Assembly: GCA_025642065.1 (NCBI GenBank)
Contig: JAODUP010000573.1
Span: forward strand, 67,501 to 131,500
Source of the DNA: Paralvinella palmiformis
Lineage: Eukaryota; Annelida; Polychaeta; Terebellida; Alvinellidae
Length of the DNA stretch: 64,000 nucleotides
Reading direction: 5' to 3'
Shown piece by piece: positions 11,901-21,600 of this stretch. Made by a program: the position numbers and the translations under genes. Each line of letters begins with the position of its first letter. Positions within the stretch are counted from its first letter, which is position 1. The notes under the pieces were generated by a model. That model saw only the letters and a program-made list of their open reading frames with translations. It searched no databases and had not been told where the DNA came from.

Positions 11901-14569
11901 TATGTTAATAAAATTGTGGTGTCCTAAGTATATATATACTAAGTACTGGTAATTTGCAACAAATATATAATGCATGGACTTTCCAAATGAACCTACATTA
12001 ATTTGCTGTTATTTGTTGAAAATATAAATCAACAAAGTTTGTGTGGTAGTTAGAGCCCAAGGACACAATTTAAAAGTTTATTATATATTTTTGAATTAAC
12101 GTAGACACAACTTAGTATTTTTTTATCAGTGATGATTGTTTGTATTTACGTTTATTTTATAGGTATCTATTCTAGAGAGGTGTCCTCCAGGTGCTAAAGT
12201 ATCAGACACAGAACTGATGAAAGAGTATCAACAAGCAAGGTCATTTTCTATATTGTATATTCTAGTTTCTTTTATTGTATTTTGGTTTTAGAACACTACA
12301 GAGTATACCTTGCATTGTTTAGGATGGTGTTGGCATTCCTGTATTTCTTCTAACACGGTGGTGTTTCTGTGGACTAACTGGTAACACAATTGGCCATAAA
12401 TCTCTTTCATACGGGGCTAAAATCTTGATTTTTATATGTTTGAAGCATGTTTCATTGTTCACTTTGCCTAATTACAGTTGGAGCTTGGTGGGCTCATAAA
12501 AGTAGCTGCAAAAACAAGATGACACATTTCAGATAGGAACATTTGATGTTCATTAATATGAATTTATTGTTTGTATAAACTGAGTTTCTTTCACACAGAG
12601 ATAAACTACTCTTAGACTTTGCTCACTGTTCAAGATTTAGCTCCATTATAAATATAGTCTAACTTTATGTCAACTTTGGGACCTGGCTGAAAGTTGGTGT
12701 TGTGGGGGGTGGCATTAGAATGTGGGAGGCATATTCAGTGCAGAGCCTTGGAGGTGGATGAATAAGTACATGACTTAATTGTATACAATATACATGTAGT
12801 GTATTGTAGGGATAATAAAAGACCATTTATAGTAAGTAATAACTATTTATTTATTTAACTACATAATAATAGTATGTGATAATCTGCTGCTTCTGTTCAA
12901 ATTCAAATGCTGTGCGTTTACGTTTTTTCTCTATAGTAAAGTTTTGTCAGTGATGAAAGTTAATGGTGGCTACATATCACTTGTGGCTTCTACTGTATAC
13001 ATCTATTGATCAGGTGGTTAAATACATGTGGCTTTTGATCCTTTGTTAACCCCAACTATCAGTTGATATATCATGATTTTCACAGATTACCAGAAACAGT
13101 TAATTGTCAGTGTCTAGCGGTAATAGTGGGGTATTTATATGGCAAGGTATGGTATTTGTATTGCGTAAACATTGGCGGTGGCTGAATAATGGGGGAATGG
13201 AGATGAATGGGGGAATTATCATGGCAGGAAATCGGGTCCTCATCAAAGATTGGTGGTAGTTGTGGTTGGCAGCTATTCATGGGTGGTGGATGGCGGAGTT
13301 AGACTGTATACAACAAAAATATACTCAGAAATTCCAGAATGGTCATTATAATCAGAATTATTGGCTGATTCAGTAACACTCGTGTCACAAATATATTTCA
13401 AGATGTCTGAATGATGTGTAATGGAACAATTATTTTGATGATATTAAATTATTTATAAATAAAATGCTATAGCCAAGTTTTATTATAATTTTAGATGTAG
13501 TGGAAAGTTTATTGATTTTGTTTCAGTAAATACTGTAATCTATTGATACTTTTCTCTTCCTCAATTTTTCTATTTAGTACTTGTTGATATGCCAACTATT
13601 AAACTCTCATTTGTGATTTAATGTGAAACATTTTACAGATAGATTTTATGCACATATTTGTAACATGTTATTGTGATACTTGTACATTTTCTAAATTTCA
13701 TTCCTGGAAGAGTAATTATTTACTCGTCTTTATTAAAGGTGGACTAGGTGTATATTCTATGCTTTAAGCCTTCTACTTGTTTGATATTGGTATAGTTTGG
13801 CACAAACGTAACTGATATTATCTCAGAATGACAGACCAGATCTATTTAATCGTAATTTGAATCTTAGATGCATCTTTTACTCGGGTATAAAGTCAATGTA
13901 TCAATGATTTAATACAGTTCTGAACTGTTTTATCTCCAGATTGACAGTTGAACGTCTTGAAGATGAAAAGAAAGAATTACAGTTTGCTCTTGAAATGCTA
14001 TCTAAAGATAGACAGATGGAAGGGGGTGTGGATTTGGTAAGATAATATTGTGTGTGTGTGCATTTGTTTGAACTTGTGCATTTTGGTACCATATTTCTTC
14101 CTGCATTCTACCCGACAGTGTATTAGGGGAATTACAACCATTTAAAGTTGTATGACATTCAAATTCAATTCAGACGAACAAAGAATTGTTGGAGAAGTTG
14201 AATTCCTATGATCAAATTATGTCTGAGTTGGTTGACTTGAAGACACAACTAAAGTCTGTCCAGTTAGAACGGGATCAATTACATGACAAAGTACAAAAGG
14301 TAAACTCAACAAAACATCAAAGTATGCTTGCTGTCTATTCAAGTTTTATAATGTCAGGTTTTTTCCTTGTTAATGACATTTCTTGTTTTTTTTAAAAACT
14401 ATTTTAGTTGGCAAAAGAACTAGAAAACTTTGGACCAGAATTCTTCGAGGAAATTGAAGATTTAAAATTTAACTATCGAGAAGCTGTACAGAGAAATGTT
14501 CACTACGAGGAGCAGCTATCACAGCTATCTAAACAGTTTGGTATAACTGTTAGTATTCCTGGATTATAG
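161..14569 (+). CDS. CEP290: CEP290 (centrosomal protein of 290 kDa), C-terminal part, 5'-incomplete
   Basis: CEP290 is a very long coiled-coil protein that links microtubules to membrane in the ciliary transition zone. Twenty-three exons were joined here, all with AG acceptors and GT donors and phases that match at every junction, giving about 1124 residues ending at TAG 14567-14569. The translation is almost entirely charged heptad-type coiled coil. Landmarks recalled from vertebrate CEP290 appear in order: PDPNWPVPKQLE, RAPTTSMKNLVERL, ARWEESKKWQ, VVEKIQAENEQLKK and FFEEIEDLKFNY near the C-terminus. The vertebrate protein is about 2480 residues, so this is a little under half and the gene starts left of the window. 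Identification is strong; exact ends of single exons are by eye and need RNA support. Exon coordinates are in the block entries below. Confidence 0.95.
1549..3273 (+). CDS. CEP290: CEP290 exons 5-8 of window
   Basis: Exons 1549-1703 (ends AA|G), 2516-2729, 2914-3051 and 3159-3273 (ends A|CT). Split codons rejoin as Lys and Thr. Diagnostic stretches are VAEQDNSLTALRDKL, KEANIRAPTTSMKNLVERL and ALSKALMELRAEM, which follow one another in the same order as in vertebrate CEP290. All are predicted coiled coil. The acceptor of exon 3159 follows a (TA)n(TG)n tract in place of a normal pyrimidine tract. Confidence 0.93.
1887..2040. repeat. 14-bp minisatellite, 11 copies
   Basis: The unit AGTTTTTCATCACT is repeated head to tail, nearly perfectly, with one 13-bp unit lacking a T. 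It lies in the CEP290 intron after exon 5. A degenerate repeat of CCATTATA/GGAC units follows at about 2137-2208. Confidence 0.95.
3595..3666. repeat. compound (CA)n(TA)n microsatellite
   Basis: CA and TA runs follow each other inside the CEP290 intron. A smaller (TA)n(TG)n tract at 3119-3151 sits directly before exon 3159. Confidence 0.9.
3841..4492. repeat. 17-bp minisatellite, about 38 copies
   Basis: The unit is close to ATGTTGTGTATGTTRTC, drifting along the array from TCATGG-type to TTGTGT-type variants. Because 17 is not a multiple of three but the unit lacks stops, long Cys/Val/Met-rich open frames appear in all three + frames. These are artefacts of the repeat. A (TA)n tract follows at 4534-4584. 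Confidence 0.93.
5159..6164 (+). CDS. CEP290: CEP290 exons 9-11 of window
   Basis: Exons 5159-5268, 5349-5477 and 6013-6164 (ends AG|A, Arg). They encode a Lys/Glu-rich coiled coil, then the ARWEESKKWQ signature followed by RLKGRLREKEAEIERI. These match the conserved RWEE-KKWQ segment of the family. The intron between exons 8 and 9 (3274-5158) is filled largely by a 17-bp minisatellite and TA/CA tracts. Confidence 0.93.
6547..6613. repeat. (CA)n microsatellite
   Basis: Two CA runs are separated by a TATGCATA interruption, in the CEP290 intron between exons 11 and 12. Confidence 0.9.
6947..7545 (+). mobile_element. degenerate DNA-transposon remnant in CEP290 intron
   Basis: Two segments recur elsewhere in the window. 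The stretch near 6947-6985 matches 17201-17236. The stretch 7372-7540 (ATTAGAAATCAC..., then a TTATTAATTATAACAT motif, then GGGCCGTCA near 7515) parallels 37436-37625 inside the Tigger-like element. A GGACTTATACG motif at about 7344 resembles that element's end region. It is a decayed copy with no usable ORF; the borders are approximate. Confidence 0.5.
7746..9368 (+). CDS. CEP290: CEP290 exons 12-16 of window
   Basis: Exons 7746-7929, 8072-8206, 8336-8485, 8753-8887 and 9204-9368. Exon 12 contains an Ala-rich, Pro-containing break in the coiled coil (around APQAAAQHLAPGEHQ), then coiled coil resumes. Exon 16 carries SGRSSKELERTIALLKKV followed by VEKIQAENEQLKKAPG, closely matching the vertebrate protein. 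The acceptor of exon 13 (TTTTGTCCAATCAG) is a weak pyrimidine tract. The donor of exon 15 runs almost directly into a (TA)n tract. Confidence 0.92.
8555..8610. repeat. CA/CT-rich microsatellite
   Basis: Short CA and CT runs lie in the CEP290 intron between exons 14 and 15. Confidence 0.8.
8891..9048. repeat. (TA)n followed by (GAGT)n
   Basis: A TA run (8891-8931) begins only 3 nt after the donor GT of CEP290 exon 15. It is followed by about 25 copies of the tetramer GTGA/GAGT (8948-9048). Both are in the intron. Confidence 0.95.
10202..10886 (+). CDS. CEP290: CEP290 exons 17-19 of window
   Basis: Exons 10202-10324, 10456-10677 and 10794-10886 (41, 74 and 31 codons, all phase 0). Exon 18 ends in a segment with NSKEWKGVVMGKLNEEKIKS, corresponding to the conserved SKSWKSIVVTRMYE-type segment of vertebrate CEP290. 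The donor of exon 17 (AAG|GTTTAT) departs from consensus at +3 to +5, but the next exon is in frame and homologous. Confidence 0.9.
11081..11788. repeat. 30-bp minisatellite, about 23 copies
   Basis: The unit is GAAGCTGTTGATTTGGGCAT plus CTCTATGGCT, with small indels and CATC/CAGC and ATGG/CTGG variants. One copy is interrupted by GGGTTTTTT near 11336. The unit length is divisible by three and stop-free, so long repetitive open frames exist on both strands (for example SMAEAVDLGI repeats). It lies inside the CEP290 intron between exons 19 and 20 and I do not regard it as coding. Confidence 0.95.
12163..14569 (+). CDS. CEP290: CEP290 exons 20-23 of window, C-terminus
   Basis: Exons 12163-12239 (ends AG|A, Arg), 13940-14036, 14174-14299 and 14408-14569. 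Exon 20 begins VSILERCPPGAKV, the counterpart of the KHVPEGAE segment. The final exon reads LAKELENFGPEFFEEIEDL and ends SKQFGITVSIPGL before the stop. The stop therefore comes soon after the last conserved helix, and the acidic C-terminal tail of vertebrate CEP290 is absent. Exon 20 uses an unusual donor, AG|GTCATT. Confidence 0.92.
12240..13939 (+). other. CEP290 intron, no other feature recognised
   Basis: This intron lies between exons 20 and 21. It contains no strong ORF, no long repeat array and no recognisable element. A GGTGG-rich stretch at about 12660-12760 and 13160-13300 is mildly G-rich. Confidence 0.6.
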
Positions 14570-15135
14570 TTGATCTTCACAAGCCATATTGTGATGATAG
14601 TATTTAACTGATATTTGTTTGTATTATAAATCCATTATAATTTGATATTATTGTAAATCTATTTAGTGTTGGTTATTTTCTTAACTATTTTGTTTGTTCA
14701 TTATTATTAATGTCTTTAAATAGTGATGTTTCTATGAAATAATTATAGTCCTTGTAATTTGTTTATATTAAGTTTGTCAAGTTCATACTGTAGCTAAATC
14801 AGACACGTGGAATGTTGCATTTTCTGCACCAAATCATAAAGTCAGTTTTACAGTAATATATTCTATAATTTCCAGTAGCTATCACATTATGAAAGTATGG
14901 TTCACATTTATTTGAATGATGGCTATTTAAAGGTAAATCAATCTGGCATGTACTAAGTATGAGTCTTGAAGTGAATATATCTGATATATTTTATATGCTT
15001 TGTTATGTATTTTATAAACAAAAGCCATAATTGTAGAATTTGTATTCTTTTTGATAATTTTGTCGTTATGGTATGATAAGGAAATACTGACACTCCTGCT
15101 ATTATATACACCTGATAAATTACGCAAATTGGTTA

Positions 15136-15141
15136 AATAAA
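15136..15141 (+). terminator. candidate CEP290 poly(A) signal
   Basis: This is the first AATAAA on the + strand after the CEP290 stop, about 570 nt downstream. A second AATAAA lies at 15440-15445. Position only; no transcript data. Confidence 0.35.
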
Positions 15142-15872
15142 ATGTTTTTGAAACAAACTAAATTAATTTCAAACTCGTTACTCTTGAATTCCAGTTATAA
15201 CAAGATTTAAAAAGTGGTCCAAAAGCAGCACCATACTTAATTTTATATCTGTCTAGAATTCAGTGAATTATCAGTTCCTAATTCTCTGGGCTGATGCCTC
15301 TTCATACAATCATACAACACAGGCAAATAAAGTAACCAATTTATTAACATCAGCTGGTAAATTACAGCATTACATACCAGAGAAATAGCTATTGTATCAA
15401 AGCAACCTGCTTTTTACCCTTTCAATTTTAAAATTTTTCAATAAAGCTTACTGTAAAATGTTTGTGTTTGAAACAACAATTCTGATGTAAACAGTGATTC
15501 ACAAAAATAATAAATACAACCTGTAAAAATTGAGAAATGATTATTACAATACGGATTTAAACATACATTAACTTAGATTATAGGGAGAGAGACCTCTAAA
15601 ATTAATCTCAAACATTAACATCGTAACAGGACTCCATTTTAATCAATTTGTACCTGGATAGCATTAATATAATACAAACTATTTAACTCCATACTAATAT
15701 ATTAATGCTGTCTACATCAGAATATAGATATATGCCTCTTGGCAACATGCCTTAATCACTTATATATTATCATAAACGTTATGTTTACCTAAACACATAT
15801 CAGGAATGTTAACATGAAACTAATGCCCAAACACAAACAATTATAACTAATGTCTTTTTTAACACAATAATA

Positions 15873-15878
15873 TTTATT
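15873..15878 (-). terminator. candidate CPT1 poly(A) signal
   Basis: This TTTATT on the + strand (AATAAA on the -) is the first canonical hexamer downstream of the CPT1 stop, about 1.14 kb away. Weak evidence by itself. Confidence 0.3.
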
Positions 15879-17015
15879 GTCATCTCATCCACAATGATAA
15901 CTATTATCATCAATTTTGTTAAGTTAAAATAATAATAAAACTTCTTTCTTTGGTAATGATTAAGATAAATTAAAACCAATTATTGCGATGACTGTGTGCT
16001 AAAGAGAATTTTATATTTGCCAAATATTAACTAGATCAACTCCATCAAAAAATAAATTATATAATAAGTTCATTAAATTTTGCCTCAAAATGAAATTATT
16101 CTACCTCTAATAATTATATGATACAAGCTGATCAGCAGTATCTAAGCAAATATTGTGCATATTTTTACGAACACAAAGCAAAGTGAGATTACTTTGTTAA
16201 AATATCAAATACCATTAACAGGATATGATACAGACACTCCACACCAAACGCCAGTAAGTAAACTATACATGTTAATATAGCCACAGATAAGATGTTATTG
16301 TAAAATAAACTACTTGCATTGATTGTGCACAATGTGCATTGCAGTCAAAATAAATAATATACAGTGTATGAAACACATTACATACATACATTATTAATCA
16401 CTGTCAGGAGGTCTTTAAAACCAGTATTAATAAAACAATGCATTTATGCTGCTGTACTGAAGAAAAGTTATATTATGTACAATATTACTACGTGTAACAT
16501 CACATGCTACTGAAATACTTACTGGTTATAAGTTAACACTTGTAACAAAACAATTCCCTAGCATAAGAAAATCACAATACTTTTAACAATAACATTCCAT
16601 ACTAAATAACAATTTTCTATTGATAAAGAATGAATTATACAATATATGTCAGTCACAGAATTGTTTTCTAAGTTCAAATAAAACTGCTGGCAATGTTAGG
16701 CAAAATCTGCAAATATTAGGTGTGCTCTAAAATCAAATATAAATGTTTACATACTGATAATTAAACGGGATCTACACATTCTGAAGGAGTTAAATGATAG
16801 CAAATTATTTAGACGTTACCTAGAGATCACAAAAGTCCACAGCATACAAGAGAAAGACATTTGAAGATACAAAGTTATCAACATGTAGCTTGCATTGATA
16901 CAAAGAAATTGCTTAAATGGTCCTAGTCTAAGTGGTCAGGTGTCTGCTAATATGTCAACACTGATTAGCAAATCACTAGCTGATAAAATGGTGATTATCA
17001 CTGCATTATAAAACC

Positions 17016-18641
17016 TCAAGAATTAGCATTTTCAAACAACTTGCGCATATCCTGGAATGCTCTGTTAATGTTGTTACCAAAACGTGTAGAATCCTGGAAA
17101 AATATATCATATACAATCTAAAAATATGTTAACTTATTTGTTTTAAATCTTAAACTTTAATTAAACTTTATTACTACTTCTTGATTACAATAATAATGCC
17201 ATTGTTTTTCTAATACTTGTTTTACGGGAAATTTTATTAACACTTAATAACACTTAACAAGGCTCCACTCTATGAGGCTATTTAGTGCATGGGTCAAGTA
17301 AGACAAAATAGGCAACTTGTTGAGTTGCCGGCGACTTTTCAAACATACATCAAGCAAAAAGAAAGCTTTTTTTGTGTATGCTGCAAGCAAAACCATTGTG
17401 CTAATACCTAGTTATAGGTAGTATTTCATAGTATTAAGATTTGTTATTGTTTCAAAAGGATTAGTGGGGAGGTTCAACCAGGTGGGGAGAATCAACCACA
17501 ACATTAAACCCTATTCGTTATTTATTACACTTAATAGTTTTAAGCTGGAACTGAATAATTGTTGTGGATTTACTTTGAAGCAATTTGCAACAATACACAA
17601 CCAAAAACTATTAGCGACTGAAAGTGGTTGTATCAAAATTTGAACTTTTGTCAAACTTCCACTCCCACCACTTTGCTTATATAAATAACCTTTACGACAT
17701 TGAACTGGATCACAAATCACGTGATCAATGCCTTATTAGGAACATTAAACATTGAGGGTACTTCTTGTCCATTGCTGTATCGCGTATACTAAGATCACAC
17801 CATTGGAGTGTTCACCATCCCCATTTCTCCCCTAAATTAATTGAGTATATTTTAGGTTAGTAGCTACTGCGGAAAAACTCTGAGTGCTAAAAACTTCCAC
17901 ATCTTTTTATTTTGAAATATGTCATGAATGTTTTTAAATGTTATGTTAGGGGGGGGGGTCCATTGTATAAGCAATGCTTCAAGCATCTCCTTTTTCAACA
18001 TTCTGTATGCGTTTGCTTTCATTAAAATTATGTATTTTGAATGTCAAAATAAACAATTTGAAGAAGAAAAAACAAGGTTAGCTACAACTAGGTCAGTGGA
18101 AAATAATAATAAAAACAATAAAAGTCAGTTTATTTCCAGGTTTGTAAAACAAGTATTCCAAAAAAACAATAGCCTCGTATATATTTAATAAAGAACCCTT
18201 ATTAGGTACTTTCTAACCAAAATAATGTCTGAAATATCTAATAACATTAACACTTTATTAACTACATTAAATATAGATATGTTAATGATTTATGTACAAC
18301 TTACAGTTTCTGGACAACTTCTCTTGCTAGAGATATGGAAGAAGATGACATCTTCACCTGCTATAATATATGACACTCCATAACCATCATCCGCTACCTG
18401 ATAGGATAAAAAAAGGTTGATTATTGTGTGTGTGTGTGTGTGTGTGTGTGCATGTATGGCTGATATCAAGTAAATGTAAACAATATTACAGCTAGATTAT
18501 GACTAATATACAATGATAAACTCTTAGTAACTAGTTTATAATTAACTACATAAACAAACTTACGGGACCAAATCCTCCACCAGCTGATATCAATTCTGGA
18601 TGCTTTGCCAGATCTAACTTATCAGTCTGTTGATGAGGAGT
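17016..18641 (-). CDS. CPT1: CPT1 C-terminal exons, residues 684-765
   Basis: Exons 18564-18641 ([16 protein letters not shown]), 18305-18397 ([31 protein letters not shown]) and 17016-17093 ([25 protein letters not shown], stop). [16 protein letters not shown] is the conserved C-terminal motif of the family. Phases are all 0. The end lies close to the usual vertebrate C-terminus. Confidence 0.95.
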
Positions 18642-21600
18642 CTGTAACAATAGTGTTTATTAAATTATATAGAACAAACCAATCCACAGATAGACCAATC
18701 AGTTTTATATTTAGAAACTTCTCCAATAAATGCTTACACTAACATTTTGTTACTTTCAACATATATTTTATATTTCTGAGTAGAATATATTCAAACTAAA
18801 CACAGCTAACAAAAAGATTAATTTAACTTATATTTATATGAAAGTGAGTCACTTCTTAGTATAATGTCAGTGTGTTCAAGTGGACTGACACATTTTTAGA
18901 GTACAGTAAGGCTATGCTATAACACTGATGTTGACCGTGTTGTAGGTGGACCACAAATCAAGACCGATCAGCTGCGATGAATGTGAACAAATAAACTTCT
19001 GTGGAGTTGTTTTGTTTGCATGGAAAATAAACTTTGATTGGTGATATTCATCCGCCAGAAATAGTGCATGTTTTTAAGATGAAGATAGTAAATATTTGGA
19101 ATAATAAATGAACAGAGATAGATGAATGTGAACAAATAAACTTCTGTGAAGATGTATTTGTTTGTGTATCTTCTTTTGTAATGAGAACATCATATGAAGT
19201 TTTAAGGAAGATATTTTTAATAATTACGATATGCTACGCTGGAATTCCAGCTCATCTCCCCTTGACAAACCAACTGTAAAGAGCTTTATCAAGTTCTGGA
19301 TCACTAGCTGTCCTCCCGTTCTTTCTATTTATACCATCACTTGAGTCTATTTTATTAACAAAATTACAAATTTTTTGTTCATCCCTAATCCAACCACGAT
19401 ATATATTGATTCTAGAATGCCATTATCTCTAGAGACATTAGCTTGAGTTTCACCGCACTATTATCACAAATTATGATTCCTAATTTCAATAAATAAAACA
19501 TACGCAATAGCTGTAAATGAACAACAAGAATAAAACTTATTTAGTGGGTGGAGTCACACAATAAATGAAAGTTGTGATTGGGCTGTTTGTTTTGCTGATT
19601 GAGTCAAGATGGTGTATAATTAAGATTGGGATCAATAAATGTACTTATAGTTAATTTGTGGTGGTTGAATATGTTTTTTTATGTGTGAATAGCTCAGTTG
19701 CCAGATCCGGACAAAAATTCACTAGGGGTGCTGTCCCAACTTCTGAAGAGGTCAAACACTGGCACTCCACGTCCTAGATCTATCCAAATACATGTAGGAA
19801 AAAACCCACAACTTTTCCAAAACTGATATCAACCTGACACACAAGATAAGTGACTCGGACCGGTCGTCATTCGCTGAGACGAGTCGTGATAAATGGAGTT
19901 GCCAGACATCCACGTGTCTGTGGGATCATGTTTGTCATCTTAGCTGCTCAATGTTGACTAACAGGGAAAACATACCAGTACAAATGCAGAGTATGTATGA
20001 ATATATATTTTTATACGAAACCTTGCTAAACTGTCCCCTTGAGTGACAAGTGGTTTGACAGGCTGATGGATCAACAACACAGAAACGCCCTGTAATAATC
20101 CATCAGTTACTCGCAATTATCAAAACTTGTTTTTGGATGGAATACCATTTAAGCTAATATACAATGTATTTCCTTTTCGTTTTAAATGCATGTCATTGAT
20201 GTTAACAGGTGATTAATAATTGTAAACAAACACTGTTGTCCACCATCTCTGGGATCTGCCGTATATACTTTCCATTAGAAACTCCGGTTTTCAGACATGT
20301 CTTTCCATATATGTGGAGTCAATCTGGTAAGAACAAAGGCAGATATCTGCCTATACAGTCCTTACTAGATCTAAATTGTAGGATTTGTATATCGTTCATG
20401 TTAACACAAAAGTGTCAAGATCAGTATTTTTTTATCAAGCAAGTGAAGAACTTCTTACCTAGAGATAGCATGCGAATGTTGTATTTTTCATTAGTACACT
20501 CCCACTATACCTATGGCATACTTGCGTGGGCAAATGCTAGTAAAACAGCTTTACACTGCTCCATCGTCTTTCAGAAATGGGCATTGCATATAATTAATAC
20601 TGCTAATAATAATGGACACACTTTGGACTCTCTTTAAAGCCTCTCGAATTTTAAAATTGAATGACGTGTACGAATATCAAGCCTTGTTGTTCATATTTGA
20701 TTATAAGTAATAAACTTCCCCTATCATTTGCAAATACTTTCCAATTCAATCGAGATCATCTTGTTTTACGTCCGACAAGACAAGCGGATATGATACACAT
20801 TGCTAGATGTCCATTGCAATTTGCAAAATGGCTACCAAATGAATCCCAAATGATCCCAAATGAATGTCAACAATTTATCTCGTTCTCAATTTAAATACCA
20901 AATCAAAGCCTACCAAAGCCAAGTCCGATGTACAAATGTAAGACGTTTACCATATATTATCATAATCACTTGGTTTCTAATAATGTAAATGATTGATATT
21001 AATGATAACTTTTATATTTCTATTATATCATAAAGGTGTATGTTATGACTCTTTTTCCTCATTATTATCAATTCCTCAGTCCAGCCTCTTTCTCACTATT
21101 ATGATGACTTCTGACTGTCACAGACACAATGCTGTCCATCATCGTCTACATTATCTTGTCATTATATTATTATTGCGTTACATCTAATGTTATATATATA
21201 TATATATACATGTAAATTAGAAATAAATTAATTTGTCATTTTGTCTTTTTTCAAAGTCTCTCATTAGCAAACCTCACCGGATAATATGAAAATGGTGCTG
21301 CACCTAGCTAACAGTTGGAAAAACTACCTAACTGGCAACTAGTTCATTACAAACTGTGAAAACGAGTTTAAATTATTTCGAAACATTTGATCAGTCAGTG
21401 ACGGATTTCATAATAATTTCAATTATAATTTATAGAATCAAGAAATCTATCATGTTTATTTACCATAATAGCATTTTTTAAGTTATACACAAAACTACAG
21501 ACTGGTCTTTATGGTAACTTAGGAAAGATACAACTGACAAACTTTACTGACACTTACCTGACTTGTTGATAGACGCCATGGTTCACTGAGGACTTCTTTG

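Larger units (their letters stand above)
14570..17015. other. convergent intergenic region / 3' UTRs
   Basis: The interval between the stop codons of CEP290 (+) and CPT1 (-). It is AT-rich, with no ORF of note and no tandem array. The two candidate poly(A) signals leave roughly 700 bp between predicted transcript ends, so the 3' UTRs need not overlap. Confidence 0.6.
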
